Shown here: positions 1 through 9,398 of the stretch, piece after piece
Layout of the letters: each line of letters begins with the position of its first letter
Position numbering within the stretch: position 1 is the first letter of the stretch
Position numbers and translations under genes: made by a program
Assembly: GCA_963422415.1 (NCBI GenBank)
Contig: OY729430.1
Span: 1,364,001-1,428,000, forward strand
Source: Bin34 sp963422415
GTDB taxonomy: Bacteria > Chloroflexota > Anaerolineae > Caldilineales > Caldilineaceae
Reading direction: 5' to 3'
Length of the DNA stretch: 64,000 nt
Notes under the pieces: model-generated
The model's input: the letters and a program-made list of their open reading frames with translations, nothing else
What the model was told of the DNA's origin: nothing
Databases searched by the model: none

Positions 1-522
1 ATTGTAGGCGTACTTTGACATACCGTGATAATCAAAGATGTCTGCGGCTGAGGAGCGAATCAGGTCTGACGCTATAGGCGGGATCGAGCCAAGCCTCAGA
101 TCAGAGTTAAGGTGCATGCTCGCTTTGGGGCATGATACCCAAGGAAGAACAGGTGGCAGCGCAATATTGGAGATACCGGAATCCTGCAAGGACATTTCCG
201 GAACGCACATGATTTTTGGACAGACCAACGGCTTCAATCAAGTGTAGCTTCATGCCTGTGGCCAACGTACGCTTGATCAGTCACTCGACACTGCGCAGTT
301 CAATTTTCCAGTACGCGCGAGTATAAGAGGCACTATCACTGTCGCTTGAAGGTATATCACTTTCGCACTGGCGTCATCTGGTATGAGGCCAAGACTTCCA
401 TCGTTCAAAGTGCCCAATATATCGCAAATCCGTTCTATGCTGTGCCTCCAACTGCGTAACTCCCAATATCCAATATAATGAGGATTCGGACATGGCATGG
501 CTGCCGCCGAGGATTATAGCCT
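1..522. other. No gene recognised
   Basis: Only short open frames (under 75 codons) without recognisable protein signature are present here. I see no RNA gene, repeat or clear promoter. It may be decayed sequence like other gene-free stretches in this window. Confidence 0.5.
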
Positions 523-1590
523 TTGGGCATAACGGATCAGAAATACAAGAATATCCACGATTTCCAGGCTGTGGTTATGTGCTGGGCGGAAGCTGTGGCG
601 CAGCGCTATGGGCTGGGACGGGTGGACCAAGACTCACTGGTGCCATTGCCTACCAGTTCCACGTCCGACAGGTATCAGGAGCGCATCGGAGATGGTGCAT
701 GGCGGTTTGACACTGAGGTAGGGCCTGGCGTGTTGGTGTTGACGGAGGTGCAGGCCGAGCGGGATTTCATGGCGCCTGTGCGCTTCTGTCAATATCTGTG
801 CAACCAGTTGCTGCTGGAGCACAAGGCAAAGCCCTTCGGACCAGACCGTCTCTTGCCTTTGACTGTGATGGTGTCTCTGTATACTGGATCCTCTCCTTGG
901 GCTCTGGCCGACTTGTCACAGTTGTTTGCTCCGTATGTGCCTCGGGGTTCTGAATCTCCGTTGCAGGTATGGCACTTTGACATGAAACATATGGATGCTG
1001 ATGCCGTTCCCGTATCCGACCCCGTGCGCCTTCTGTTTGACGTGGAACGATACCGGAAGGTGTCTGACATTGACGTCCCAGCCTTGGTACAGCGTCTGGA
1101 TGCGTTGCAGGATGGCGATCTGAAGGACAGGTTGTTGGCATTTATCAGTTTGACATTACATGATTTTGACCCGCGTTTGTTGTTGCAGACCCCGCAAACA
1201 ACTCAGGAGTTAGGCGAAATGGTAGAGGCGTATCGTATTACCCATGCAGACGAGTTGCGTATGACGGCTGCTCAGACAGCTGCTCAGACGGCCATCCAGA
1301 CAGCTGCTCAAACCACTGCACGCATCCGGCTGGAGGATTGTTTGGAGGTGCTGCTGGCCTGCGGCACTGACCCGTCCGCGGCATTGGAGCTGGGGCTGGA
1401 CTTGTTGGTTATGGATGACTTTCCCGCTTTGGGACTACTTGTTCATACACAGGGGGATTTGGTTCTGTTGCGTACCCATATCCCCCCACAGCCTCGGGAG
1501 GGCGTGACCGCTGACGACCGGCGATATGTCAAGAAACTACTGCAGGGATGCCATTCCTACCCCTCTGAAGAGCACTTGGAACTTGGTTGA
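523..1590 (+). CDS. Rpn/YhgA-like PD-(D/E)XK nuclease family protein
   Basis: A 355-residue protein resembling the Rpn (recombination-promoting nuclease, transposase_31/COG5464) family. Supporting features are a central segment reading V-L-T-E-V-Q-A-E around residue 72, which fits the (D)...ExQ half of a PD-(D/E)XK site, followed by the family's typical 'LYTGSSPWA' stretch near residue 127. The C-terminal third contains an Ala-Gln-Thr rich run near residues 247-265 made of short AAQT repeats, likely helical. The start is a TTG: the next in-frame triplet upstream is a TAG at 517-519, so no longer frame is possible, and the family's usual N-terminal 'HDxxFK' block is weak, so the gene may be slightly truncated at its 5' end. 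It stands alone. Function as a DNA endonuclease promoting recombination is known only for E. coli homologues; activity here is inferred. Confidence 0.7.
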   Translation: MGITDQKYKNIHDFQAVVMCWAEAVAQRYGLGRVDQDSLVPLPTSSTSDRYQERIGDGAWRFDTEVGPGVLVLTEVQAERDFMAPVRFCQYLCNQLLLEHKAKPFGPDRLLPLTVMVSLYTGSSPWALADLSQLFAPYVPRGSESPLQVWHFDMKHMDADAVPVSDPVRLLFDVERYRKVSDIDVPALVQRLDALQDGDLKDRLLAFISLTLHDFDPRLLLQTPQTTQELGEMVEAYRITHADELRMTAAQTAAQTAIQTAAQTTARIRLEDCLEVLLACGTDPSAALELGLDLLVMDDFPALGLLVHTQGDLVLLRTHIPPQPREGVTADDRRYVKKLLQGCHSYPSEEHLELG

Positions 1591-1640
1591 GGCTGCTGTC
1601 TCAGGAGCTGAGCAGCCAAGCCTGTATCTAGGTCCCGGGC

Positions 1641-1670
1641 TTGTCTAACAGGGAGTTGTCTAACAGGGAG
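1641..1670. repeat. 15-bp direct tandem duplication
   Basis: The unit TTGTCTAACAGGGAG occurs twice head to tail just downstream of the Rpn-like gene, followed by a gene-free stretch to about 2175. Confidence 0.8.
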
Positions 1671-1988
1671 AGGGTGGAAGAGACGGGGACGGTTATTGTA
1701 TTGTCCGCGCGGACGAGTTATGCACGACTACAGCGCACATCCGGCTGGGAAATTGTCTGAATTCGTCGTTGGCCTGCGACATTATGCAGACGGTCCGTCT
1801 TCCCCCAAGTGTTACCCAAACCTCTTGGCAAGGGTAGTTCTCCGCATGCTGATCGTCATAACCATGCTGGCAGCCTAGCTCTTGACAGCGGAACCTCCTA
1901 CCCTTGGGTTCCAATTCACTTCCCCTGTCTCAATGCCTGCTACTTACGATGTCCCTACCCTCCATAGTTCTTTCTCCCTTCTCCTATC

Positions 1989-2032
1989 TGGCTGTCTCTC
2001 CCAGTGTGCAAAGTGCTTGGGAGAGACAGCCA
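1989..2032. terminator. Strong hairpin, possible terminator between converging genes
   Basis: Two 15-nt arms (TGGCTGTCTCTCCCA and its complement) pair perfectly around a 14-nt loop. It lies between the converging Rpn-like gene and thrC, about 140 nt past the thrC stop. No T-run follows on either strand, so it could be a non-canonical terminator or simply a structured repeat. Confidence 0.4.
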
Positions 2033-2175
2033 CAAATCCGCATTCATGCAGGAGATCGTGTCTGATTCTTCCCGTGTTCAGTGTTGGAGTGCCGTCAGTA
2101 TTTTCGATCGGTTGCGCGGCATCTGCCGTTGAGTCCCTTCTGCCTGCTTTCTTCCCAGGGCGACGAGTGGAGAAC

Positions 2176-3348
2176 TCACGCGAAAAGATGTGTGTACTTC
2201 AGACCGGTGCCTGTAATGAACAGCACCACCGCGTCTTCCTTTCTGATCCAGCCTTGCTGCAACAGATCCTGCTGCGCGGCTAGGCAGGCCGCGGCCTCCG
2301 GGGCAGGAAAGACGCCAGCCTGCTGGGCCATGACTCGGGTGGCTTCGGCCAATGCTTCGTCCGCGACCGCGATGGCAGTGCCGCCGCTTTCCCGAATTGC
2401 ATCCAGTATCAGGAAATCGCCCACGGCTTTCGGCACCCGCAACCCGTCGGCAATGGTGGCCGCTCCTGCCCATTCCGGGGCAAAGCGGTCCCCGCTTTGA
2501 AAGGCTCGCACGATGGGCGCACAGCCTTCCGTCTGCACCGAGACCATGCGTGGGCGATCCGATCCGATCAAGCCCATCTCTTCCAGTTCGGCAAAGGCCT
2601 TCCACATGCCCACCAGACCTGTACCGCCTCCGGTCGGATAAATGATGACATCAGGCAACTTCCAGCCCAGTTGCTCGGCCAGTTCGTAGCCCATGGTCTT
2701 CTTCCCTTCCAAGCGGTAGGGCTCCTTCAGGGTGGACATGTCGAACCAGCCGTGGGCTGCCACCCCTTCCTGCACCTTGGCGCCGCAGTCGGTGATCAGG
2801 CCGTCCACCAGCGTAACGGCAGCCCCATAGGTTTCGCACTCGATCTTGAACGTATCGGGCACGTCCTGCGGCATGTACACGTGGGCCTGCAGGCCCGCGG
2901 CGGCGGCATAGGCGCACATGGCGCCCGCCGCATTGCCGGCGCTGGGAATGGCCAGTTCCCGGATTCCCAGTTCCCGGGCCCGGCTGACGGCCATGCCCAA
3001 GCCGCGCGCCTTGAAACTGCCTGTCGGATTCAGGGATTCGTCCTTGATGTAGGTGTGGGGACAGCCCATGTACCGACCCAGTCGGGCGGCAGGCAGCAAG
3101 GGGGTCGAGCCAGCGCCCAGGTTGATGATGTGCCGTACATCCCGGACCGGTAACACTTCCCGGTATCGCCACATGCCCGGGGCGCGTTGCCGCAGACTGT
3201 CCGCGGTCAAGGTCCGGGCCGCGGCTTCCAGATCGTATCGGGCCAGCAGGGGCCGTTGACTGGCCGGACTCAGGTTCATGGGCTGATCCGCATCATAGAC
3301 CTCCCCGGCAAGGCTGCATTCCAAATGCGACAGGCAAGACTGTGTCAT
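2176..3348 (-). CDS. thrC: Threonine synthase
   Basis: Converts O-phospho-L-homoserine to L-threonine with pyridoxal phosphate, the last step of threonine synthesis in the cytoplasm. The 390-residue protein is a fold-type II PLP enzyme: 'YIKDESLNPTGSFKARG' near residues 100-116 contains the Schiff-base lysine, 'SAGNAAGAMCAYAAA' is the phosphate/substrate loop, and 'YPTGGGTGLVGMW' near residue 240 is the glycine-rich PLP-phosphate loop. A short N-terminal extension before 'MNLSPASQ' is typical for stand-alone ThrC proteins. An AAGGA-like site lies about 10 nt before the ATG. It is monocistronic here; other threonine genes are absent. Related fold-type II enzymes (threonine dehydratase, cysteine synthase) are less likely because of the 'NPTGSFKARG' context and length. 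Confidence 0.88.
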   Translation of the reverse strand: MTQSCLSHLECSLAGEVYDADQPMNLSPASQRPLLARYDLEAAARTLTADSLRQRAPGMWRYREVLPVRDVRHIINLGAGSTPLLPAARLGRYMGCPHTYIKDESLNPTGSFKARGLGMAVSRARELGIRELAIPSAGNAAGAMCAYAAAAGLQAHVYMPQDVPDTFKIECETYGAAVTLVDGLITDCGAKVQEGVAAHGWFDMSTLKEPYRLEGKKTMGYELAEQLGWKLPDVIIYPTGGGTGLVGMWKAFAELEEMGLIGSDRPRMVSVQTEGCAPIVRAFQSGDRFAPEWAGAATIADGLRVPKAVGDFLILDAIRESGGTAIAVADEALAEATRVMAQQAGVFPAPEAAACLAAQQDLLQQGWIRKEDAVVLFITGTGLKYTHLFA

Positions 3349-4206
3349 GGGGCCAATCCTTTTCAGTACAGGCGGCTGAGGTTCCCTGCGGAGACAGTCC
3401 GCACATCGGCCTTCAGATCAAAAGGAGCCAAAACACTTCGTGTTGGTACAAGTATGCTGCAATGTTCTCGATACATGCCGTCCACGTGAAAAATTGGCAG
3501 AGGGGGGGGGCAGAGTGTGCACAAAGCCGTCTTGGACCTCCCGGTTTGACATTGTCCCAAAATGGATTCGGGAGATTCCGCCAAGCAAGACAGGACAGCG
3601 TCGTGTATCCCGCGTTCCACCGTGCCCATCAGTCCTTGCAAGTCATGAGGTGAGCGCTGCGGAAGCGGCGGGTCTGGCATTGGGCCGCAGGGCGGAATTC
3701 TCTCCGAGTCTCCTGATCTCCGGGATCGACAAGACCGTTGAGTGACGCAAGGGATCCCGGATCACCACCAAGGGGCTGCCGAAGCAGAGTGTACTTCTTT
3801 GCAGGACCCTTCGTCAAGACCATGGAATTGTGTTGGACTTGACCGTGCTGTCCGATGCCAGAGCACACAAGGGATCCTTGGAATAGCGAGCGTGGGTCCT
3901 TGGGTTGGCTTCCGATATTCCCGCAATAGAGTCCGCTACCCTTGGCCTATCGCCAAGGATGATTCGGCGGCACGGTGGAGGGTCGGCACATCACGCAATG
4001 GATCGGGTGATGTCATCCCCGCACATGCAACGCCGTGGATACAGTGCGCGGGGTCGGGAACCCGAGGCGACAGGAGCAATCTCGATGCGCTGGCATCCCT
4101 CGGGATATCCAGCCTTGCCTTCCGAAGCCCATCCCACTTTGTCCACAGCCAAGCCCAGAATCGTCAGGTTGCGGACGGACAAGGTCCCAACGGGTATCGT
4201 TCTGGG
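3349..4206. other. Gene-free stretch between thrC and larA
   Basis: About 860 bases with only overlapping frames in several phases and no recognisable protein. It contains a run of ten G residues near 3505-3514. It may hold the promoter of thrC near 3350-3450, but no convincing -10/-35 pair was found. Confidence 0.45.
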
Positions 4207-5493
4207 TCAGATTGGGTCCGGTTCTACACAGGCAATGGTCAAGGGGCCATCCAGCATTGCGCACACCTTGAGAGGCTGCGGGCCGGCATGCGCTTCCACC
4301 CACCGCGACACTTGGGCCGACACATCGGCGCAAGGAGTCAGGAGAGCCTGCGAAATCTGCTCATCTGTCAGCCTGTGGCTGTAGACGAAAACGTCGGCCT
4401 TCAACTGTATCTGGGCCTGAATTTGCACCTGCCATTGATCGTGTTCGCTGAATCCGGGCTGGTCCAGCATCTCCAGCGCTTTCCGCGGAGACCCCGCGTC
4501 TCGCAGGAGTTCCGCGTATCGACCGTGATCCGGTATGCCATCCGCGCATTCCGCGGCCATGACAATGGTCCCGCCCTCGCGTACAATCCGACTGGCCGCG
4601 CTCATGCCCTTGACGCACTGGTACAGGTTCTGGTCCAGCGGATATCCGCTGTTGCCGGTGATAACAATGTCATAAGGAGACGGTACGGAGACCATGGCGG
4701 TCTCGCGCACGAATTGACATCCCGTCGCGTGCGCGGCGATCAGATCTCCGGCGAATACCCCGGTGATTTCCTTGTCCCGGTTCATGGCCACATTCAAGAG
4801 AAAGGTGTGCGGCACCTGTAACGCTACTTCCCTCATTTCTTCCCAGATGGGATTGCCTTCCAGTACACCCCAGGCTGCATGAGGATGGGAGATCATGTCC
4901 GCGCCATGATTGGACAACACGCTTTCGAAGCCGGCCAGCGAAGGCAGTATCCCTTTGGGCCCCCCGCTGAAACCCGCAAAAAAGTGAGGTTCGATGAAGC
5001 CCGTCAAGATGCACAGGTCGGACTCCAGCAGCAGGTGATACAGACGCACCGGATTGCCGCGCAACGTCGGCGGCAGGGAGACCAGCAGTGCATCGTTGAA
5101 GGCATCGTGCTGCAGACACCGGAAAGAGCCATGGATTTCAGGACCCAACAACTGGATCATTTCAGCCTCGGTCTGGGGGCGATGAGTGCCCAAGGCGTTG
5201 ATCAAGGTAATTTGGTCGCGCAGCACGCCGGCCGCTTCCAGTTCCGCCAGCAGAATGGGAAGCATGCGCTTGTGGGGCGTGGGGCGCGTAATGTCAGTAT
5301 GCACGATCAGTACGCGGGAATCCTCGTCCACCTGATCCGCGAGCGGAGGGCACAGCGTGGGCCTGCGCAGGGCTTGCCGCACCGCATCGGCCTCGTCCGA
5401 AACACCAGGACAGTGGGCCGATTGAATGATATCGGCACCGGATGGCAGGTTCAGATCCAGTCCCTGCTTGCCGTAGGCGATGCGTACGCGCAT
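4207..5493 (-). CDS. larA: LarA-type nickel-dependent lactate racemase family protein (DUF2088)
   Basis: A 428-residue member of the LarA family. The founding enzyme racemises lactate with a nickel-pincer nucleotide; many paralogues racemise or epimerise other 2-hydroxyacids, so the substrate here is open. Visible family features are 'HTDITRPTPHKRMLPILL' near residue 65, 'ALGTHRPQTEAEM' near 100, 'GFIEPHFFAGFSGGPKGILP' near 165 (containing the conserved Lys), and 'ITGNSGYPLDQNLYQ' near 280. I place the start at the ATG at 5493 because a strong AGGGGG ribosome site lies 7 nt upstream; a longer frame to 5571 exists but has no such site. The nickel-cofactor genes larBCE are not in the window, so they must be elsewhere or the protein has another role. 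Confidence 0.82.
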   Translation of the reverse strand: MRVRIAYGKQGLDLNLPSGADIIQSAHCPGVSDEADAVRQALRRPTLCPPLADQVDEDSRVLIVHTDITRPTPHKRMLPILLAELEAAGVLRDQITLINALGTHRPQTEAEMIQLLGPEIHGSFRCLQHDAFNDALLVSLPPTLRGNPVRLYHLLLESDLCILTGFIEPHFFAGFSGGPKGILPSLAGFESVLSNHGADMISHPHAAWGVLEGNPIWEEMREVALQVPHTFLLNVAMNRDKEITGVFAGDLIAAHATGCQFVRETAMVSVPSPYDIVITGNSGYPLDQNLYQCVKGMSAASRIVREGGTIVMAAECADGIPDHGRYAELLRDAGSPRKALEMLDQPGFSEHDQWQVQIQAQIQLKADVFVYSHRLTDEQISQALLTPCADVSAQVSRWVEAHAGPQPLKVCAMLDGPLTIACVEPDPI

Positions 5494-6172
5494 GTTCGTT
5501 CCCCCTACATGGAAGGCCTGATGAAGGCGGGAATGGGCATTATATACATGGCGAGTACAAGTGCATGCCACGCGGGGAGGAATGGGGGCAACCCGATGCG
5601 GAACGTGCTGTCTTGACTCCGGCCGCGACTCCGCATCGCAAAGTGACAGGGGATATGGTTAGGGTCTAGGAGTCGCTTGTAATGTCTTGTGTGTCGTCGC
5701 GGACTTGGGCTTCGGTCCCTTCAATTGATGTCCTGATGAAGAAGTGACCCTGCCACGCCCATGTATATAACGTCACTTTCATGCTGTTTGACATGGTCAA
5801 GACTGCAGCCGCAGCACAGGCGAATGAGGTCTGCAATGTCCTGTAGGCTGCCAGGGTATACGGGACAGTTTTGATGTGCTTGAGGATTTTGACGGTATCA
5901 CGGGTCGGCTGTCTCGTGCAGTCCCACAGAAGACGGCGGCAGCGGCGAGAGGTATTGGTTGTCTATTGTCTACCAGGCGAGAGTCGAGAAGATGGCAGGG
6001 ACACGGCTCCGACTGTCCCTAAACGGCAACCAGAGGCAGAGCCTTGGCCACCGCGATGGCTTGCCATTCTGCGCCAATGCTATCTGCTTGACTTAAGGAC
6101 CTCATGGTCTCCTGCGGGTGTTGCCGTATCCATTGTCAAGGAACGGCTTGCCTTGACCTCAAGTTCGAGAGA
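5494..6172. other. Gene-free stretch
   Basis: Nearly 700 bases with no supported coding frame and no clear repeat. The promoter of the LarA-type gene should lie at its left end. Confidence 0.45.
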
Positions 6173-6538
6173 TCAGCGGACATATCGTTGTCTGTGCCCG
6201 GTGAGAGCGTCATCGTCCCGGGGCAACCAGGTCAACGTCGCCTCCACATGGCGGGCCAGTTCAATGTCCCTCATGGTTACGCCTTCTACATCATTGGACC
6301 TCAGTTTGACAGTGAGGCCCTTGTAGTCAAGAACCAGCACGGGATGATGCCAGCCTAATTCCGCCAGCAAGGCCACGGCATTGGCGGCATGGACAGTCAT
6401 GCCCCACGTAGGCGTGGCAAAGACCCGCTGAATAAGGAGCGTCTTTCCTTCCCCCGCAAGGGACCAGCATTCGAGATCTGCCGTCAACAGAGCGCGGCAC
6501 TCGTCTGGCGCAAGCAATCGGCGTGCTTGGTAATTCAT
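6173..6538 (-). CDS. 4a-hydroxytetrahydrobiopterin dehydratase-like protein
   Basis: A 121-residue protein with the pterin-4a-carbinolamine dehydratase (PCD/DCoH) fold signature: 'LLAPDECRALLTADLECWSL' at the N-terminus, 'LLAELGWHHPVLVLDYKGLTVKL' around residues 70-92 and 'GVTMRDIELARHVEATL' after it. The family motif normally has a third active-site His in a 'THD' context; here the sequence reads 'RSNDVEG', so that His is Asn. Plant and bacterial PCD-like proteins with altered sites are known, so catalytic dehydration is uncertain. The start at 6538 gives the usual family length; a Met 20 codons upstream (6598) lacks a ribosome site. It stands alone, with no aromatic amino acid hydroxylase nearby. 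Confidence 0.75.
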   Translation of the reverse strand: MNYQARRLLAPDECRALLTADLECWSLAGEGKTLLIQRVFATPTWGMTVHAANAVALLAELGWHHPVLVLDYKGLTVKLRSNDVEGVTMRDIELARHVEATLTWLPRDDDALTGHRQRYVR

Positions 6539-7002
6539 TTCTGAATACGGGACTCCACAAGTTGAACGCAGACAGGTGTCATGCTCGTTTGATTCCAATG
6601 GCGTTGGGTCATATGTGTCGCAGCACAGATCCCGGCGCGTGCCTCCATTCTAGGGCTTGGGCAAATTCAACGGGTGCAGGGAAGTGCCTCGCGCCGGGCC
6701 TGAAGACTGTCCCGGTCCACCGTACCGAGGATACCAATGGGAACCTGCGCTGAAGACGCGCCCTGTACTCACGGGCAACCATACAGCGAACTCGTAACCC
6801 CTCGACTGCATCCCTGCGTGAAAGAATCTCCTGCATTGAGCGTACCTTCCCGGCTTTCCTGTCCTTGAGAGAAATGAACCATCTCTCTGTGGCCTTGATC
6901 TTCAGGGGAGAAAATTCCTGACTCAACAAGACTGGCCCCATCAGGACGGCATCTTGGAATGGAATATGGGGAATTCTCTGGAATCATGTCCTTGATCTTG
7001 TA
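6539..7002. other. Gene-free stretch
   Basis: A 110-codon open frame on the minus strand (6609-6941) is Arg-rich and matches no family I recognise; I treat it as chance. Confidence 0.4.
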
Positions 7003-7030
7003 TTGCTTGGGGCCGACTCCGTTCTATAAT
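7003..7030 (+). promoter_or_regulatory. Probable sigma-70-type promoter of the DinB gene
   Basis: A perfect TATAAT (-10) at 7025-7030 follows a TTGCTT (-35) at 7003-7008 with a 16-nt spacer, about 32 nt before the start codon of the DinB-family gene. This is the best promoter match seen in the window. Confidence 0.6.
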
Positions 7031-7062
7031 CTGCGGCACTGACTACAACAGGAGCAACGAAA

Positions 7063-7542
7063 ATGTCCGTCAATGCCCAGACTATCCGCTGTTATTCCCT
7101 CAATACGCGTCTCTTGCAGGAAAAATGTCAGGGTATGTCTCACGAAGACAGCCTGGTACCCATGAAGTTCGAGCATAATTGTGTCAACTGGACAGTGGGC
7201 CATATCCTGAATTCCCGCAACTTCGTCCTGGAGACTTTGGGAGACGATTCCCTTGAATGGACGGAAAAGGACAAGACCGCCTACAGCATCGACGCGTCGT
7301 GCGAGGAATCGGCCGCGGCCGCGGCGAAGGGTCGCACACTGCCCCAGCTGCTGGAAGCGGTGGACGCCGCCCAGTCCAAGCTCGAGGTGGCTCTTGCCTC
7401 CCGGGACTTGAGGGAATACACCGAGAAGAAGCCCTTTTACAACAGTGAATTCAGCGTGGAGTACATTGTGAACTTCATGCTGTGGCACGAGGCCATCCAT
7501 ACGGGCGAGGTGAGTGTCCTGAGGCCGGCGGCCCATGCCTGA
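7063..7542 (+). CDS. DinB family protein
   Basis: A 159-residue four-helix-bundle protein of the DinB/YfiT metal-dependent superfamily. Three putative metal-binding histidines are in the usual places: one in 'NWTVGHILNSRN' near residue 47 and two in 'LWHEAIHTGEV' near residues 146-150. Members are thought to act as thiol-S-transferases or metal-dependent hydrolases in stress response; the reaction of this one is unknown. An AGGAG ribosome site sits 9 nt before the ATG and a good promoter lies upstream, so the gene is probably expressed alone. zwf follows about 330 nt downstream on the same strand. Confidence 0.75.
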   Translation: MSVNAQTIRCYSLNTRLLQEKCQGMSHEDSLVPMKFEHNCVNWTVGHILNSRNFVLETLGDDSLEWTEKDKTAYSIDASCEESAAAAAKGRTLPQLLEAVDAAQSKLEVALASRDLREYTEKKPFYNSEFSVEYIVNFMLWHEAIHTGEVSVLRPAAHA

Positions 7543-7868
7543 ACTTGATCCATGTGCCGATGCGGCAGGGATGGAAACGAGGTGTCTTCGGACGGCAGAG
7601 CCCGGGGGTTTGCCGTCTGTCTCATTTGCATCGATACTCAACCACCACTGGGTACTGCAGCCCCGCTTGCGACCCTGAGGTGGGTTTCCATTGCTTAGGT
7701 GTACGGACACAGGTCGTGGGCCATCCTGTATGGCATGTTGTCCATCCAGAGAGGAATTGTCCGCAACACCCGTTGACTCTCTTGGGGTAGGCCTTGCATT
7801 GACAGCCCTGCCTTTCTTGGGGTATCCCGTCCATCGTTGCAGGACAGCTCATCCTGAAAGGACGGTCC

Positions 7869-9398
7869 ATGGGCCTTGAACGAGAGACCTCCAAGACCCC
7901 GCGTGATCAGGGGGTCGTGCTCGTGTTGTTTGGCGCATCGGGTGATCTGGCACGGCGCAAGCTGGTACCTGCCCTGTTTCATCTGTTCCAGCAGGGCCTG
8001 TTGCCGACCCAATTCAGCATTGTGGGATTCGCCCGCACTGCCATGAATTCGGATGGCTATCGGGATCGGATCAGCCGGGACATGTCGCCTGCAAAGTCGG
8101 GGGATCCGGCGTGGCGGGAGTTCCTGCGACGCGTGGAGTACACCAGCGGCGACTATGACAGCGCCGAAGCCTTTGCGCACCTGGATACCTTGGTGGCGGA
8201 ACGGGAACGCTGCCCCGAGGGCCGATACCTGCGCCTGTATTACTTGGCCACGCCTCCCGCCGTGTTCCCCATGGTAGGAGAGTCGTTGCGGCGCATGGGT
8301 CCATCACAGGGTTGGGGAGGCAGCCCTGCGCGCGTGGCCATCGAAAAGCCCTTCGGCCGGGACCGGGACAGCGCCAAGGCCCTGAATCGCGTGTTTCGGA
8401 AGTCGTTCGATGAGGAACAGATCTATCGCATCGACCACTACCTGGGCAAGGAAACGGTCCAGAACATTCTGTTTTTGCGCTTTGCCAACGGCATATTCGA
8501 ACCGCTGTGGAACCGGAATTACATCGATCATCTTCAGTTCACGGTGGCCGAGGAACTGGTATTGGAAGGACGGGTGGGCTACTACGACGCCGCAGGGGCT
8601 CTCCGCGACATCATGCAGAACCACTTGTTGCAACTCCTGTGCCTTGTCACCATGGAGCCGCCCACGTCGCTCCACAGCGAGGCCGTACGGGATCAGAAGG
8701 TCAATGTGCTCAAGTCCTTGCGCAAGCTCGCACCCGACGAAGTCCTGATGCGCACGGCCCGGGGACAGTATGCCTCGGGCGTGCACAATGGAGGGTCCAT
8801 TGTCGGCTACCTGGCTGAAGAGGGGGTCCCGGACAATTCAAGGACCGAGACGTATGCCGCCTGGCGACTGGAAGTGGACAACTGGCGTTGGCATGGGGTT
8901 CCCATGTACATGCGGTCGGGCAAGGGACTCAAGCGCAAGGCCAGCGAAATTGTCATTCAGTTCCGCCAGGCTCCACACTTGCTGTTCGCGGAGAGGTGGC
9001 GGGAGCCCGGCCCTGTGGAGTGTCACAGCAACCTTCTTCGACTCCGGCTGCAGCCCAACGAAGGCATCGATCTCAGGATTGACGTGAAGAGCCCGGGGGC
9101 TTCCTTGCAAACGACTCCGGTCGAACTGAATTTCAACTATGAGCATGCCTTCGACGGAGAGTTGGTGGATGCCTACGAACGGCTGATGCTGGATCTGGTG
9201 TCAGGCGACAGGACGCTCTTTGCCCGTGAAGACGAAGTGGACATCGCTTGGGAACACGTAACCAACATCTTGGACATCTGGCGTACACAGGACCAACCCC
9301 CTGGATTTGCCTTGCCGCAGTACACGCCTGGGAGTTGGGGACCTGCCACAGGCGACGCACTGATCGCTCGGGATGGACGCCACTGGCTGATACCCTGA
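7869..9398 (+). CDS. zwf: Glucose-6-phosphate 1-dehydrogenase
   Basis: Oxidises glucose 6-phosphate to 6-phosphogluconolactone with NADP(+), the entry step of the oxidative pentose phosphate pathway in the cytoplasm. The 509-residue protein has the nucleotide-binding loop 'LVLFGASGDLARRKLVPAL' near residue 18, 'RVAIEKPFGRD' near 156, the catalytic signature 'RIDHYLGKETVQN' near 185 and a C-terminal 'DRTLFAREDEVDIAWE' region. Length is normal. A GAAAGGA ribosome site precedes the ATG. No gnd or pgl is adjacent. A rearranged partial copy of the 3' half of this gene lies at 47385-48091. Confidence 0.93.
   Translation: MGLERETSKTPRDQGVVLVLFGASGDLARRKLVPALFHLFQQGLLPTQFSIVGFARTAMNSDGYRDRISRDMSPAKSGDPAWREFLRRVEYTSGDYDSAEAFAHLDTLVAERERCPEGRYLRLYYLATPPAVFPMVGESLRRMGPSQGWGGSPARVAIEKPFGRDRDSAKALNRVFRKSFDEEQIYRIDHYLGKETVQNILFLRFANGIFEPLWNRNYIDHLQFTVAEELVLEGRVGYYDAAGALRDIMQNHLLQLLCLVTMEPPTSLHSEAVRDQKVNVLKSLRKLAPDEVLMRTARGQYASGVHNGGSIVGYLAEEGVPDNSRTETYAAWRLEVDNWRWHGVPMYMRSGKGLKRKASEIVIQFRQAPHLLFAERWREPGPVECHSNLLRLRLQPNEGIDLRIDVKSPGASLQTTPVELNFNYEHAFDGELVDAYERLMLDLVSGDRTLFAREDEVDIAWEHVTNILDIWRTQDQPPGFALPQYTPGSWGPATGDALIARDGRHWLIP

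Noticed and set aside
38..247. 69-codon frame at the window start
   Set aside because: No ribosome site, no family resemblance; ordinary for random sequence.
3742..4821. 359-codon plus-strand frame over the 3' half of the LarA gene
   Set aside because: It overlaps the clear LarA-type gene antisense and has no recognisable motif.
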